Shown here: positions 28,988 to 40,890 of the stretch, piece after piece
How positions within the stretch are numbered: position 1 is the first letter of the stretch
How the letters are laid out: each line of letters starts with the position of its first letter
DNA from: Ichthyosporea sp. XGB-2017a
Lineage: Eukaryota; Opisthokonta; Ichthyosporea
Reading direction: 5' to 3'
NCBI GenBank assembly: GCA_002811675.1
Contig: PDIM01010323.1
Span: forward strand, 1 to 64,000
DNA: 64,000 nucleotides
Made by a program: the position numbers and the translations under genes
The notes under the pieces: generated by a model
Database searches by the model: none
What the model was told of the DNA's origin: nothing
The model's input: the letters and a program-made list of their open reading frames with translations, nothing else

Positions 28988-31551
28988 ATGAGACCTATAT
29001 CTTTCAGCGAAGGGGCAGACCAGTATCGGGATCATAGAGGATCTTCAATTTCCCTATCTCATGTTAGTCGACAAATGGTAAGTAAACGACAAAGCGGGCA
29101 CTAAACATTTTAGACTTGTTGTGTTTAACGTATGAAATGGTGACGATACTTGTGCTTTTGTAGGAGCTCAATGAAATGTTTCAACTATTTCTTGATTCGC
29201 TGGTAGACGAGACTGTGGAAATGATGCAACCATTTGCCTCTGAGTCGGATCTTGCGCGAAAGCCCACAGGTATTGATATTGGATCAATGGAAATTGGAGA
29301 GGTCTTACAGAAAACTCTATCCGTAATTGGCGGAAGCAAGAAAGCCCTTGTGTAAGTGTTGCTTGTTGTTTGCCTTTCGGGTATGGTAATACAGTGCATG
29401 CATCATAACTTACATATTATTGTTATTTTTAGCTCTAGAAATACTGTGTGTATGACAGAATCTGCTCATCTCGCAATTGTTTGCAGAAGTGCTATAGTTT
29501 ACTTGCAGAAAATTCTCTCTGAAGCTGCTTTGGATAAGCTGGGGAAATATGTATCTTCACAAACTTCAAGATGGTTAAGCTCCCTTACAGGGCTTTATTC
29601 ATTTGGAGGAACAGTTTATCATAACAATGAAATAGCCGGGTTCATATATGCATGTAAGGACGCGCTTTGCCGGAAGTTCCCAAATTATAGAACTGAAAAA
29701 TATGAAGCTTTTGGTGGTAAATTACCGATTGTTTATCTACTGGAAAGAAATGTCCCTGAATCTACTCGAATATATATAAGTGAGGCATTGTGCCTTCCAG
29801 TAAAGTGTGTCAAAATTTTGCGCTCGGCCTGGGATGACAAGCCCATTGTTGAGCCGAATGAATTTCAGGAAGAATGCTTAAGAGATATTAAACAAGGGAT
29901 GGTTCCATTAGCTGCTCTTCTTGTAGCTGGAACGCGTCAGTTGGGGTATATTCCTGATATTGAAGAGTTTTTAAAAGTATCTTCGGGGTTGGGAAAAGAT
30001 AAAGTGTGGATTCATGTCCAAGGCGATGCCATTGGGCTTTTGATTCCCGAAAGGACTGCACCAGCAAATCTTGGGAAAATAGCAGACTGTGACTCAGTGA
30101 CAATGTCACCATCGGCTTGGTATGGCTTAGTAGGCGCCCCTTGTGTTACGTTTTTGCGTGCTAGACCCTCAGAGGGACTAGTGGACGATCTTGAGAATGC
30201 TACAGGCATCAAACCATTTGTTCTTTGGGTATTTATCAAGCACACTGGTCAAGGAAGATTAGTAGCCATTATCAAAAATGCTGTAAGTCTCGTCGAAATT
30301 TTAAGCTCATGTTTAAGGAAGCTCCCTTACATTGAAAGTATTGCGGATATTGTTCAAAATCCACACTTATGTCTGTTCCGATTTATTCCAGAAGGTATAG
30401 ATGGTGTGTATGACCTGGAGATTTCTCGTAGTATTGGTAGCAGTGATCGAATAGAAAAACGAAAGTGGGTCTGCGAATGTCTTAATTATTTAAATAGGAA
30501 ATTAGTCTTCAAAGTGAACAACCCGACACAACCCCTTATATTGGACTTAGTGGAAATTGAATCTGTAGTGTTTCTTCAATTTAATCCCCTTGTTTCTGGA
30601 AATGGGGTTTATGGCCACGTAGACAACGTAGAATACCTTTGCCGCGTTCTCTCTCTAGAGTGTGAAGTGTTCCGACATGCTAAAGATAACTTATCTCAAC
30701 TTGATGGCATTGTTGAGCAATTTAAAGACTTACAAATTCTTAAACCAACTCGACCGTTGTCTGTAGCTGTTCGCTTTTTCCCTACTTACTTGCAACACTC
30801 GCAACTGTCTCCTGAAATAGCATCCGATGTTGAAGCTTTAAATTTAGAGCTTGCAAGTGTTTTGGGAACAAAGAGTGACTTTATCTCGGGAGGAAAGGAT
30901 GTTGAGAATAGGACTTGTGTTTATATAGACCTGATGGAGTCACAACTAGACCAATCCTCTTTTGTACACTTACTTCAAGGAATGTGTAAAACGGCAAATT
31001 CTCTCGAAGAGTCAAAAAAGCTTCTTGTTCATATGGAGGAGCTTATAAGGAAAGGAATTGAAGATGCTGAAAGTGATCTTAAACAGGAAAGTGATGAAAA
31101 GCTATTAGAAGATGGTATCATTCGCCAGGTACCTGTTATAGGCAACGTGCTGAATTGGCTTTCCCCTATTGATGAAACGCAAAAGCGACCCGTAATGGGG
31201 AGAACTTTCGAATTATCTTCTGGTCGTTTAGAAAAGTCAACTGAATCTGTATATGGTCAAGATAGGGGGCTCTCGAAGAGCAGGTCTGTAGAACATCGAA
31301 AAAGATCTTCGGTTCAGAAATTTGCAAAACAAATTGCGACCTCCCCAAGTGTCGATACCTTGAGTAAGTCCGGTAATTCGTCTGTTAACGACCCAGCACT
31401 AAACGAGCATAGCTCACTAACGACTCTGGATGAAATTCCAGGTACAAAGAGTAATAACAAAGAATCACTTAAAATACCTTCAGCTGCACGTCATCGATCT
31501 TCGAGCTTATACATGTCTGATGAAAGTGGACGAGGTGAAGCGGATGGGTAG
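28988..31551 (+). CDS. PDXDC1: PDXDC1-type PLP-decarboxylase-like protein
   Basis: Exons are 28988-29077, 29164-29351 and 29433-31551 (GTAAGT donors); the join ALV|SRNT is in frame. The protein follows the PDXDC1 family throughout. The group II decarboxylase-like region includes VKILRSAW, PLAALLVAGTRQLGY, VWIHVQGDAIGLL and CDSVTMSPSAWYGL. The family-specific C-terminus is ERLLEEG-like EKLLEDGIIRQVPVIGNVLNW, GRTFELSSG and EKSTESVYG, followed by a Ser-rich tail. Active group II decarboxylases have an HK pair for PLP; here that segment reads TMSPSAWYG with no lysine, so catalysis is doubtful. The animal protein affects lipid metabolism, but its reaction is unknown. It is divergent from the RPGR-like gene. 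Confidence 0.85.
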
Positions 31552-31991
31552 ATATATGATAGACGTTTCGAACTTGCTTTAAAATGTGTAATAAAATAGT
31601 CCTGGCGACCTTCCGATAATGATGTGTAATGTAGACATGTGGGGGATTGAACATGAACTAATTGCTTCTCACGTTGGTTGGGTACAAGTAAAGCTTCTTT
31701 CAATTTTTTTTAGCCTGAAAGCGAGTTCATGCACTTTTTAATTTTACTTATCCTTTTCAAAAATTTGAAATGGCTTTCGTTCCTTAGTTGAAAGAAGCTT
31801 CCGCTGCTTCTATAAGAAACGCATACTGACTTTCTTCAACTTAAGTATTCGTGAGAAATAAAATCTGAAGACTATTGAGGTTTGAAGCTGAGCGGAGCCT
31901 CGTTCAGCAATCTGGAAAACCGGGATTGGAGAGCTTCAAACTGACCCCCATGGACGTGAAGACTGAAGGGGTTCTAACGAAGTTGAAACTC

Positions 31992-32530
31992 ATTGAGCGA
32001 AGCGCAGTGTAGTGTTTTTCTCTCACCAGCCCAGGCCGGCTCACCGCTCAGCAGTCAGCAGTCAGCAGTTAGCAGGTCCTTTCGAACACTGCACTCTGCA
32101 GACATTATTGCAAATTGCAATTTGCAGCCTTCTGCAATCTGCAGATTGGAATAATTGGATAAAATTACCACCCAAAATTATGCTATTGCCTATTATAATA
32201 ACTTGCTGCGATACCTCCTTACTGCTGACCATACATAACCCTAAAGAAAAAAATTGCGAGCGAGCCGACCTTTTACAAGGAGCCCAAGGAGCGGTCGCTA
32301 CCGCTCCTTGAGGAGCCTTGCCTTTTATTTAAAATAGTCTGCACAGCAAGTGTGGACGAGCGAAGCTTGTGTAAGGGATCCAGTTTTGAGAAGCATAATT
32401 TAATTTTGGGGGGATGGGGGTTTTATCCAATCAGAAGGCTGCATTTATCATATATCCTCGAAAAAATTGACCGTCGAAAAGGGCCTCATGAGCTGATGAG
32501 AGAAAAACGCTACGCTGCGCTTCGCTCAAT
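31992..32530. mobile_element. MITE-like element with 38-bp terminal inverted repeats
   Basis: The left end (31992-32029, starting ATTGAGCGAAGCGCAG) is an inverted copy of the right end (32493-32530, ending CTGCGCTTCGCTCAAT), with 35 of 38 positions matching. The interior has no coding frame of note, so this would be a non-autonomous DNA element of 539 bp. The right 192 bp recur at 17297-17479, and an interior block recurs near 741-876. A perfect 11-bp hairpin (CAAGGAGCGGT, loop CGCT) lies at 32286-32311. No clear target-site duplication was found, so the family is open. The element could also be composite (see the nested repeat). Confidence 0.55.
32339..32530 (+). repeat. dispersed repeat copy B (partner of 17297-17479)
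   Basis: This is the near-identical counterpart of the 17.3 kb repeat, forming the right part of the MITE-like element. It starts CTGCACAGCAAGTGTGGACG. An inverted relative of that start (GCTCGTCCACAG...CTTGCTGTG) lies just outside at about 32581-32602, giving a second, partly overlapping inverted-repeat pair. Confidence 0.8.
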
Positions 32531-33089
32531 TAGGTCTTTGAATATTATAATTCTCAAATCCCTTTTTGGCTCGCCAATCGCCGCTCGTCCACAGTACTTG
32601 CTGTGAAGAATTATTTGAAACGGCATTTTTCCCGCGCCTTTTGCATGTGCGATTATCGCAAGATGATCAGGGCGGGGCCCTGGCGAGGCGGGGGGATAGG
32701 GTTACCATGGTTACCTAGCCATACATAATATTGATGCGATCACTGGGTGATGAGGAATTTGGATTTTGGGGCCTCCCTAGTCCCTATCCTAGTCCCTTCC
32801 CTCCCAGCTCCCTCCCTCCTCTTCACGCGGCTTGCTCCAGTCCCTTTTGGCTTCCTCACCCTAACAAGATTCTCGTCGCCGCCCTATTTGCATGATTAAA
32901 GGAATTATCAACCGCTTCTCAATCTCACGCCACTCTGCCCATTACTGACGTCCCTGCTTAACTGCCCTGTAAAAGCAGCTTCAGAGAATCCCTCTTTTAG
33001 TTAGTGTGCTCAAGGACACAACTACCTTTTTATATATCACACTTGTTGATTGATTACTTTTAAGTTGGACAAGCTATATCGCCATCATC

Positions 33090-33679
33090 ATGGTGATGCC
33101 TACACCTTCAAAAATAAGAAAGTCTCCTAAAGCTTTAGCTCGTAGGAAAAGCACCGGAAGACACCAGCAAAGACAGCCTGCAGGTATCGTTTTGAGTTTA
33201 GTTTCCTTTGTTTCCACAGATAAATAAGCTATATTGGATCTTTGACACCATTTATTTTTGTTTTTAATCTAGCAAAAAAGCCACACCGATATAGACCTGG
33301 CACCGTAGCTCTTCGAGAAATCAGAAAACTTCAGAAAACCACAAATTTGCTAATTCGGCGATTGCCCTTTTCCCGTCTTGTGAGAGAAGTTGCAAATGAG
33401 TTGAAGACAGGATTGCGCTGGCAAGTCTCTGCCATTGAAGCTCTGCAGGAAGCCTGCGAGGCATATCTAGTACATCTGTTTGAAGATGTGTAAGTACGCG
33501 TATTAGAGAATCACCCCTTCACAACTATTTCTCTTTAACACTCTGCTTTTTTTCTTTTCCTACATTATTATTCAATCCCCAGTAATTTATGTGCAATACA
33601 TGCAAAAAGGGTAACAATCATGGTGAAAGACATGCAACTTGCAAGGCGTATTCGTGGGCCTGTGGAGGGGCTTGGTTAA
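33090..33679 (+). CDS. CENPA: centromeric histone H3 variant (CENP-A)
   Basis: Exons are 33090-33183, 33273-33489 and 33583-33679, with in-frame joins [13 protein letters not shown] and [12 protein letters not shown]. The histone fold is near H3, but several features are CENP-A-like. These are [23 protein letters not shown] (H3 has RRYQKST and PFQRL), a tryptophan in loop 1 (GLRWQ), LVHLFEDV, and a C-terminal [10 protein letters not shown] that replaces RGERA and matches the LEEGLG tail through which CENP-A binds CENP-C. The N-tail is short and divergent ([19 protein letters not shown]). Loop 1 is no longer than in H3, unlike many CENP-A proteins. The role is to specify centromeric chromatin. 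Introns also argue against a replication-coupled H3 gene. Confidence 0.82.
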
Positions 33680-33828
33680 ACTTCACACAAATATAAGATA
33701 GAGCACAGTGTATTAACATTCAGAACACAAACATATCTCACGCTACACGCATCAACATTATAGGAAATAGTACGATCCCGAGAATACAATAAAGCACAAT
33801 TGAGAGGTCACTCTTGATTCTACAAGAA

Positions 33829-35089
33829 CTAAAATTTCTCATATTGTTTGCAGAATATTTCATAAAAACTAACCCCCTGCAAGAAGGCATCACACAAATC
33901 ATCTTTCTTTTTAGCCAAATGAAACACGTTTCCTGCATCTTCAATGTTTACAATTTTTCTATTTTCATAAGATTCTGAATCCAGCAACTTCAAAACGTAG
34001 TTTGTAGCGTCTCTTTTTTTCGCTTTGTGATCTTTTGTAAAGCCAAAGTATATGCTAGGTACTTTGGGATTAAGACTGAACACTCTATCTTTCCCATACA
34101 TATCAGAAAGCTCTCTCACTATCAGTGTTTCGATAACTATCATTTTGAAAGCTGTGTATGCAGAAAGTAACGATGATCTGGTGAAAAGCTGCCTTTCCAA
34201 AACAAACACATCTGATTCTGGCAATTCCTTTACAAACTCCTTGACAGCGTCAATATAGGCAGCAGGTTCAAACGCTTCCGGCAAAAACACACTGTGTATT
34301 TTCCAGTGATTAAGTGAATACTCATTCATTGAACTCTCGCTACCCGAATGAATTTGCCCACTTTTGCAATGTATTTGACAGGAAGCAAGATTCTTAAATC
34401 CAATATCTACAGACAGTATAACATTGATATCGCGTTTTAACAACTACAAGCAGACAATAAACAAGCGCAATTTTAGAAATGGATGGATGGTATTCGTGGA
34501 CACTTCGTAAATAAACTGTGCCTCTTACCTCTCTTTTCTTGCTAACAGATAAATAAGTCGATTCTCTGAACAATCTTCTCTGCTCTTCAGACAGACTTGC
34601 TGGCAGTTTCCTCTTGCCAACAGTAGGAAACACAAATTCTACGTCTGCCACCAAATATGCACGATGTGAAACGTTTCTACCATCCTTCCTTCGCAATCGT
34701 ACCGGGGAAAGCTCTGTCAATTCTTTCTCAGACAAACCATACATCTTCTTTAGTTTAGACTCACTGATTGTGGGATCAGAAGCATTAATTTTAGCAGAGA
34801 GCCTTTTCAGATCCTCCTCATTGTAAAATGTCGTTCTTCTATTTGGTTTTTTGTACGTATCAAGAGTTTGAATCTCTTCTTCTTTCAAAAAATACCTTTT
34901 CTTAGCTACACTTTCAGAAATAAGTTTCATAGGGGCTTCATTTGCTGTTTCTCTGTCTTTTAAAACAGAAATAGTACATAAAGGCCTTCTTAGCGCTTTA
35001 AACATCTGTGAAGGCACCATGCCTTTGTACGGAAGTGGTAACCCCGCTAGGGGAGGCGATTGTAGTCTAGCTGCTGCATATATCCACAT
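33829..35089 (-). CDS. Cce1/Ydc2-type mitochondrial Holliday junction resolvase
   Basis: Two exons, 35089-34529 and 34443-33829, join in phase 0 across an 85-bp GTAAGA...GTAG intron. Exon 2 encodes an RNase H-like resolvase: LSVDIGFKNLASC (first catalytic Asp), FVLERQLF (Glu) and KKKDDLCDAFLQG (Asp pair), as in fungal Cce1/Ydc2, which resolve mitochondrial DNA junctions. Exon 1 starts MWIYAAARLQ or, 23 codons on, MVPSQMFKALRRPL, both plausible mitochondrial presequences. It then contains SVAKKRYFLKEEEIQTL and a KKMYGLSEKELTEL segment. The former resembles the AK..Y.L...DL motif of XPA-type DNA-binding domains. The in-frame fusion of these parts is inferred from splice sites. It converges on CENP-A (149 bp). 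Confidence 0.75.
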
Positions 35090-35600
35090 GACTGCGTTGT
35101 ACCCTGTGTCCAGTTTGAGTAAGTGGATGCGTCTGTCTTTCTGTCTGTGTGTGTGAGTGAAAGAAGAGAGAGGGAATGTGTGCATCTAAAAGAGAAAATG
35201 GTACACAACACCTCACACAGGTACTACTGTACTTATGTAATTATTACTTTGGCCAGTAGTCCATTGTCAACCACTGCTGGCTGGGCAGCTGATTGGAATT
35301 ATTATTATATCCCCTAATCCCCTTCACTTCTTCCGCGCCCCCAGACTCCAGAGCCCTGCAGGCTGCAGTCTGCACCGTAGAGTCGACCAATTCCCGCCCT
35401 TTTTACATTTCTTCCCTTCTTTATAGCTCTTCCGGGGCTTCCCTCTTCCCTCTTCACTCTTGAGTCTCGGGGCCCGGAAGTCTTTTGTAAGCTTCCCTTT
35501 ATTATAGTTGCTGCATCCACACTCTCCAGAGGGATTAAAGAAACACAGGACTGTTGAGAGATATTATAGGGCAGAACTCTTCTGATATTGCAGGATAAGA
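35090..35600. promoter_or_regulatory. shared divergent promoter region, resolvase / CENP-O
   Basis: These 511 bp lie between divergent ATGs. They include a perfect CCCCTAATCCCC (35311-35322) just downstream of GATTGG (an inverted CCAAT box) and an ATTATTATAT stretch. The layout resembles the RPGR-like/PDXDC1 promoter. Confidence 0.45.
35311..35322 (+). promoter_or_regulatory. CCCCTAATCCCC motif
   Basis: This is the third exact copy of the 12-mer in the window, again in a divergent intergenic region. Confidence 0.4.
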
Positions 35601-36924
35601 ATGGACGAAATCAACGCCAGGCTAAATTCCTATGCAGGGCGGCATCTTGATTCTTTGAATGATCAAGCAAAAAGGTAAGAAAGCATTGGCATTAAATACA
35701 GCTATTTTATCTCCTATGGAATATCTTAACCGGAAAATCTATTACCATTAAGACTATCTGAAATACAGAGTAAGAAAACAAGATCATCAGAGCAAATCTC
35801 CGAGCTACGAGGAACTTGTAAGTATGAGCTGAAATAAGGGCTTTTGTATTTAAATGAATTCTGCAGACGAACAACGATTTAACTTTTCTTTGATACTTCA
35901 CATGATGTTGCAGTGATCTACTTGTGCAAAAAAAGAAATGAGTTAAAAGCGAAACTCTCGGTGGCCAAAGAACCGCAGCCTATTAAGAGGAAAGTTAGCG
36001 AAGCTATGGAAGAACATATTTCTAGCTCGATTCCCGTAAAACTTTCTCTTCAAGTCCAATCTAAGGTAAGGCTCCTGTTTGACATATTTTTTTTATCAAC
36101 CTACGGTGCTAAGTTTTTTCTGTATCTAATGAATCAAGATTTCCAGCGACACAGTTAGTGCAACGAAAGCGAAACTCAACAATGAAATGAATATCGCATA
36201 CAGATTAAGTGGGCAGACCTTGTTTGCTCTAGGAACTGACAAGTTAGCCATTCGTCTTGATACTTCATACAAGGGAAAATATTATGACAATTATTATGTC
36301 ATTTTCAAACTTTCGCAAAAGGATGATACTGCTTCAATATTCAAACATACCATTCCCTACTTTATAGACCTGGATAGTATTTTGCCCCTTTTAAACACTG
36401 ACATTAAGGTTCGTATTTCTGTTTTTCCTTGCTTGAAGTTGCGTTGACTTAAGACACTAACACCCCTTTTCTATACACCAACAGTTGTTCGTCTCTATTC
36501 TGTCAAACCTCATGAATGCGTACATTCATCGGAGAGAAGCACTAGTATATGCAGTTGCACAGAGGGATGGGATAGATAAAGATACACTGCAGGTTTCTGC
36601 CGCTGCTGACCTTTTGAAACTGCAATACACTCGAAAAGTGGACAAAAGGAACATTCGAATACTTTTGCAGTATGAAGATATGAAGGAGACAAAGCCTACA
36701 ACAGCCTTTGTTCAGCTATTAACATCAGGTAAGTGGATCAAGTACTTTCAAGCCAAGAATGGAACTACAAAATGGTTTTATTAACCCATCATCCCACCGG
36801 GGGGAACCCAACAGATGGTAGTGTTGAGAAAAGACTCAGAAAGGAAGAGCGGAACTTTTTACAACATGAGCTGGCTGTCGCTTTAACGTCACTGGATGAT
36901 GCGGTACTTTCGGTGCAACAATGA
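35601..36924 (+). CDS. CENPO: kinetochore protein CENP-O (Mcm21 family)
   Basis: CENP-O is part of the inner-kinetochore CCAN (COMA/CENP-OPQUR group). Six exons are inferred: 35601-35674, 35753-35817, 35914-36065, 36139-36408, 36485-36728 and 36815-36924. Phases match throughout. The fourth acceptor is AATCAAG and its donor GTTCGT is atypical. The RWD region shows AYRLSGQTLFALG, RLDTSYKGKYYDNYYVIF, FKHTIPYFIDLDSI and NTDIK|LFVSILSNLMNAYIHRREA. These line up with YRLTG..GK, F.GKY..SYY, HTIPPFIPLE and TDL..FL..L..HLNAY.GRK of animal CENP-O. The N-terminus is coiled coil. About 304 aa, as expected. It lies 1.9 kb from CENP-A. Confidence 0.82.
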
Positions 36925-37080
36925 AGCGCAATTTACAATGTACCACTGCGTACACGGCCACATTAAACATCACCCAGGTATTTCAAAAAAAGACACCTTC
37001 CACTCACGATTTCACCATAAAATTCCATTCCCACAATATAAAAGTTTGCACTATTATTTGCCTTATCGTGTAATAAACAT

Positions 37081-38145
37081 TTAATCCAATTTATCTTCTT
37101 GAACCTGTGGTTTTGGAGCAAGGGCATCCGGCTTTAGCGTTTCTAAAAAGTCATCCAAACGCAAAGGACGTAGCTCTACATCTTCACTGGGTGGAACGCT
37201 GCCATTTGTTTTTCCCATATACTCTCTCAGTGATACAAAGGCCGCACTTTGACAAAGATCCTCCAATTTGCTTCCGCTATAACCCTCAGTCAACTCAGCA
37301 ATTTGATCCAAATCAACACAAGCCCCTAATTTTTCTTTCTGCAAAATTACTTTCAGAATCTGCTTTCGCTGGTCCTTCTCGGGCAATCCAATATGGAATG
37401 CCTTTGGCATGCGCCTCAAAATTGCCTTATCAACATCCAAAGGACGATTAGTAGCCCCAATGATTATTACTCTTGTATCGTCATTCCTGTCAGTGTTTAG
37501 GCCATCCCAAAGTGTCATAAACTGTGCTTTCATCATTGCCGTTGCTTCATGATCGGTGGATGTTCTTTCTCTTAAAAAGGAATCAATTTCATCAATGAAA
37601 ATAATACAAGGAGAAAGTTTCACAGCTAAAGAAAACAAAGCCTCGACAAGTTTCTGTGACTCGCCATACCATTTTTCCACTATGCTTGAAATTTTAAGAT
37701 TTATAAACGAAGCCCCACTTTCTTTAGCGATTATTCTCGCCAACAACGTCTTTCCACATCCAGGAGGACCATGCAATAATATTCCTTTCGGGGGTCGAAG
37801 AAGTCGCGACGAAGATTTGAAAATATCTGGGCGAGAAAAGGGAAGAACCACAAGCTCCTTCAGTTCGCCAATAACCCTGTCAAGTCCCCCAATATCAGTC
37901 CATCTCAGTTTTAAATCATCTTTGTCGATGTAATCTGAAGTTAGCATGATTTCGTGTTCATTTAAAGATTTGCCTTCTGCCTTTAACCGAGTTATAAGTT
38001 TAAGTGATGAGCACTCGGCGTCTTTTCGGCGTTTGCTCATCGGATCAAGAGCGTCCAGCACCCATTTGATTATATAGTAACACGCTACCTGCGACAGGGC
38101 AAATATGCCTATATCCAGCATCAACTTCCTGTCCACATGCACCAT
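37081..38145 (-). CDS. ATAD1: ATAD1/Msp1 membrane AAA ATPase
   Basis: ATAD1/Msp1 extracts mislocalised tail-anchored proteins from the mitochondrial outer membrane and peroxisomes. A 354-residue single exon begins with a membrane anchor (LDIGIFALSQVACYYIIKWVL, about 10-31). The linker reaches WTDIGGLDRVIGELKELV. The AAA module has Walker A GPPGCGKT, pore loop KWYGES, Walker B IIFIDEID, sensor 1 IIGATNRP and the arginine pair LRRMPKAF. The C-terminus is short, without a second AAA domain, as in Msp1. It converges on CENP-O (156 bp) and is divergent from RBBP4. Confidence 0.92.
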   Translation of the reverse strand: MVHVDRKLMLDIGIFALSQVACYYIIKWVLDALDPMSKRRKDAECSSLKLITRLKAEGKSLNEHEIMLTSDYIDKDDLKLRWTDIGGLDRVIGELKELVVLPFSRPDIFKSSSRLLRPPKGILLHGPPGCGKTLLARIIAKESGASFINLKISSIVEKWYGESQKLVEALFSLAVKLSPCIIFIDEIDSFLRERTSTDHEATAMMKAQFMTLWDGLNTDRNDDTRVIIIGATNRPLDVDKAILRRMPKAFHIGLPEKDQRKQILKVILQKEKLGACVDLDQIAELTEGYSGSKLEDLCQSAAFVSLREYMGKTNGSVPPSEDVELRPLRLDDFLETLKPDALAPKPQVQEDKLD

Positions 38146-38639
38146 TATGAAGTGTTAGATTTGAACAAGGTTGTTAGGTTGTATGGGGTGCAGTGGCTGA
38201 TTTATTTGCCTGGTATACATGTAAGGAGACTCCCCCCGGTGTAGGCACACTGGCATGGTCTGTATAGCGAGTTTCCTGGACCCAGCTGGACTCCAGCAGC
38301 TGTGAGGCAATTGCATAGTGACCCCCCCCCTACCCCTCCGCAGGGAGTACAGCTGTGACTATGGCCGCGGCCCGCGAGTCGCCAGCTCCCGCGGGGCCTG
38401 TGTTGTTGTTATTTCCCGCCCTGCTATTGCAACACAATAACACTGCTGCTGTAGTGGACTGACAAGGACATAGCTTCATACTTCCCGCGAAGAATACTCG
38501 AAACTAGATTACAGTGGAGTAGAGTAGGATCAGCTGACCCCACTATCCTTCCTGAAGTCTTTCGAACTTTGTTCTGAGGAAAAACTAGCTTAGATTTGCC
38601 ACGTCCTCGAGTGTAGTATTTGTTTGTGTTTTGTTTAAT
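38146..38639. promoter_or_regulatory. shared divergent promoter region, ATAD1 / RBBP4
   Basis: These 494 bp lie between two divergent genes. They include a C-run with CCCCCTACCCC near 38324-38336, loosely like the CCCCTAACCCC motif elsewhere. No gene is seen. Confidence 0.4.
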
Positions 38640-40033
<1,394 letters not shown>

Positions 40034-40241
40034 ACGTTGCTTAGACATACGAAATTGATGCACTTGTACTTACAGACACCCCTTTCTTTGGTAGAGCTTA
40101 CCTTCCCCTGATATAATTAAACCAATCTTTAGATAGTTCTTTCGCCTTATTTCTGCTCTGTTTGAAGGGGCTTTCACATAAACAACCAATAAAGCTAAGC
40201 TTTTTTTCCTTTAGTACGTCTATTCAAGTCACGAGATAAAT

Positions 40242-40890
40242 TCAGGTTTTATTCTTATCCTCTTTTAGCAACTGAGCCAATTCCGAAAATCTCCCTTCCA
40301 TTTTACTAATAATGGATTCTAGCTCGTCAATCCGTTCTTCCCTCTTTTCTATTTTCCCATTCAGCCTCTCAATTTCTTCCCTGAGGCTGTTTTTTTGTTC
40401 TTTATCTTCCTTCATGTGTTCTTGTATTTCTTCCATTTCCTTTAGCTGTCACATATACGTAAGAAAAGCACACAAAATAAATACATATTCAAAATAAAAA
40501 CGACCATTGGCGCCTTCAAAATCATCGCTTACCTTTTCATTTTTTTCTTCTGCCATTTTCTTCCAGTACTTTTCAGCTTCTGGTGCGTGGTATTCGAGAA
40601 AAGCCCACATTGCCAACAGTGGCACAGCTACCTGCATAAACGTAAATATGTGCCTATCGTACACATTGGAGAGAACAAAGAGCACAAACTTAGTACCTAT
40701 CCACAAACCAAAAGCGCTAAATCCTACAAACAACTTACCATCCCAATCCCTTTTTATTGGCTGCTGTATATTCAGGGGGTGCGTCTTGAAATAAGCGTCG
40801 AGCATTTGCTAAAAAGCCGTCCTTCCTCCACTCTCCAAGAGGTGGCCTTGGTTTACTTTCCGAAGCTGGTGACTTATTTGAATCTCCCAT
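40242..40890 (-). CDS. small single-pass membrane protein with C-terminal coiled coil
   Basis: Three exons, 40890-40739, 40653-40533 and 40445-40242, join in frame (GLGW|HIFTFM, then NEK|LKEMEE) to about 158 aa. The N-terminus is MGDSNKSPASESKPRPPLGE with a short GFLANARRLF segment. One membrane helix follows (HIFTFMQVAVPLLAMWAFLEY), then a charged segment and a roughly 60-residue coiled coil (EEIERLNGKIEKREERIDEL...). I do not recognise the family. The size and layout would suit an organelle inner-membrane accessory subunit, but that is a guess. It converges on RBBP4 and is divergent from the TFIIIC90-like gene. Confidence 0.55.

Larger units (their letters stand above)
31552..33089. other. 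intergenic region with inverted-repeat element, upstream of CENP-A
   Basis: No protein gene is recognised. The region contains the MITE-like element at 31992-32530 and an inverted partner motif to about 32602. A CT-rich stretch at 32761-33000 that includes CCCTAAC near 32869 probably belongs to the CENP-A promoter. Confidence 0.5.

Noticed and set aside
33090-33679. Canonical histone H3
   Set aside because: The loop-1 tryptophan, KLQK and PFSRL residues, divergent N-tail without ARTKQTARKS, VEGLG C-terminus and two introns all favour CENP-A.
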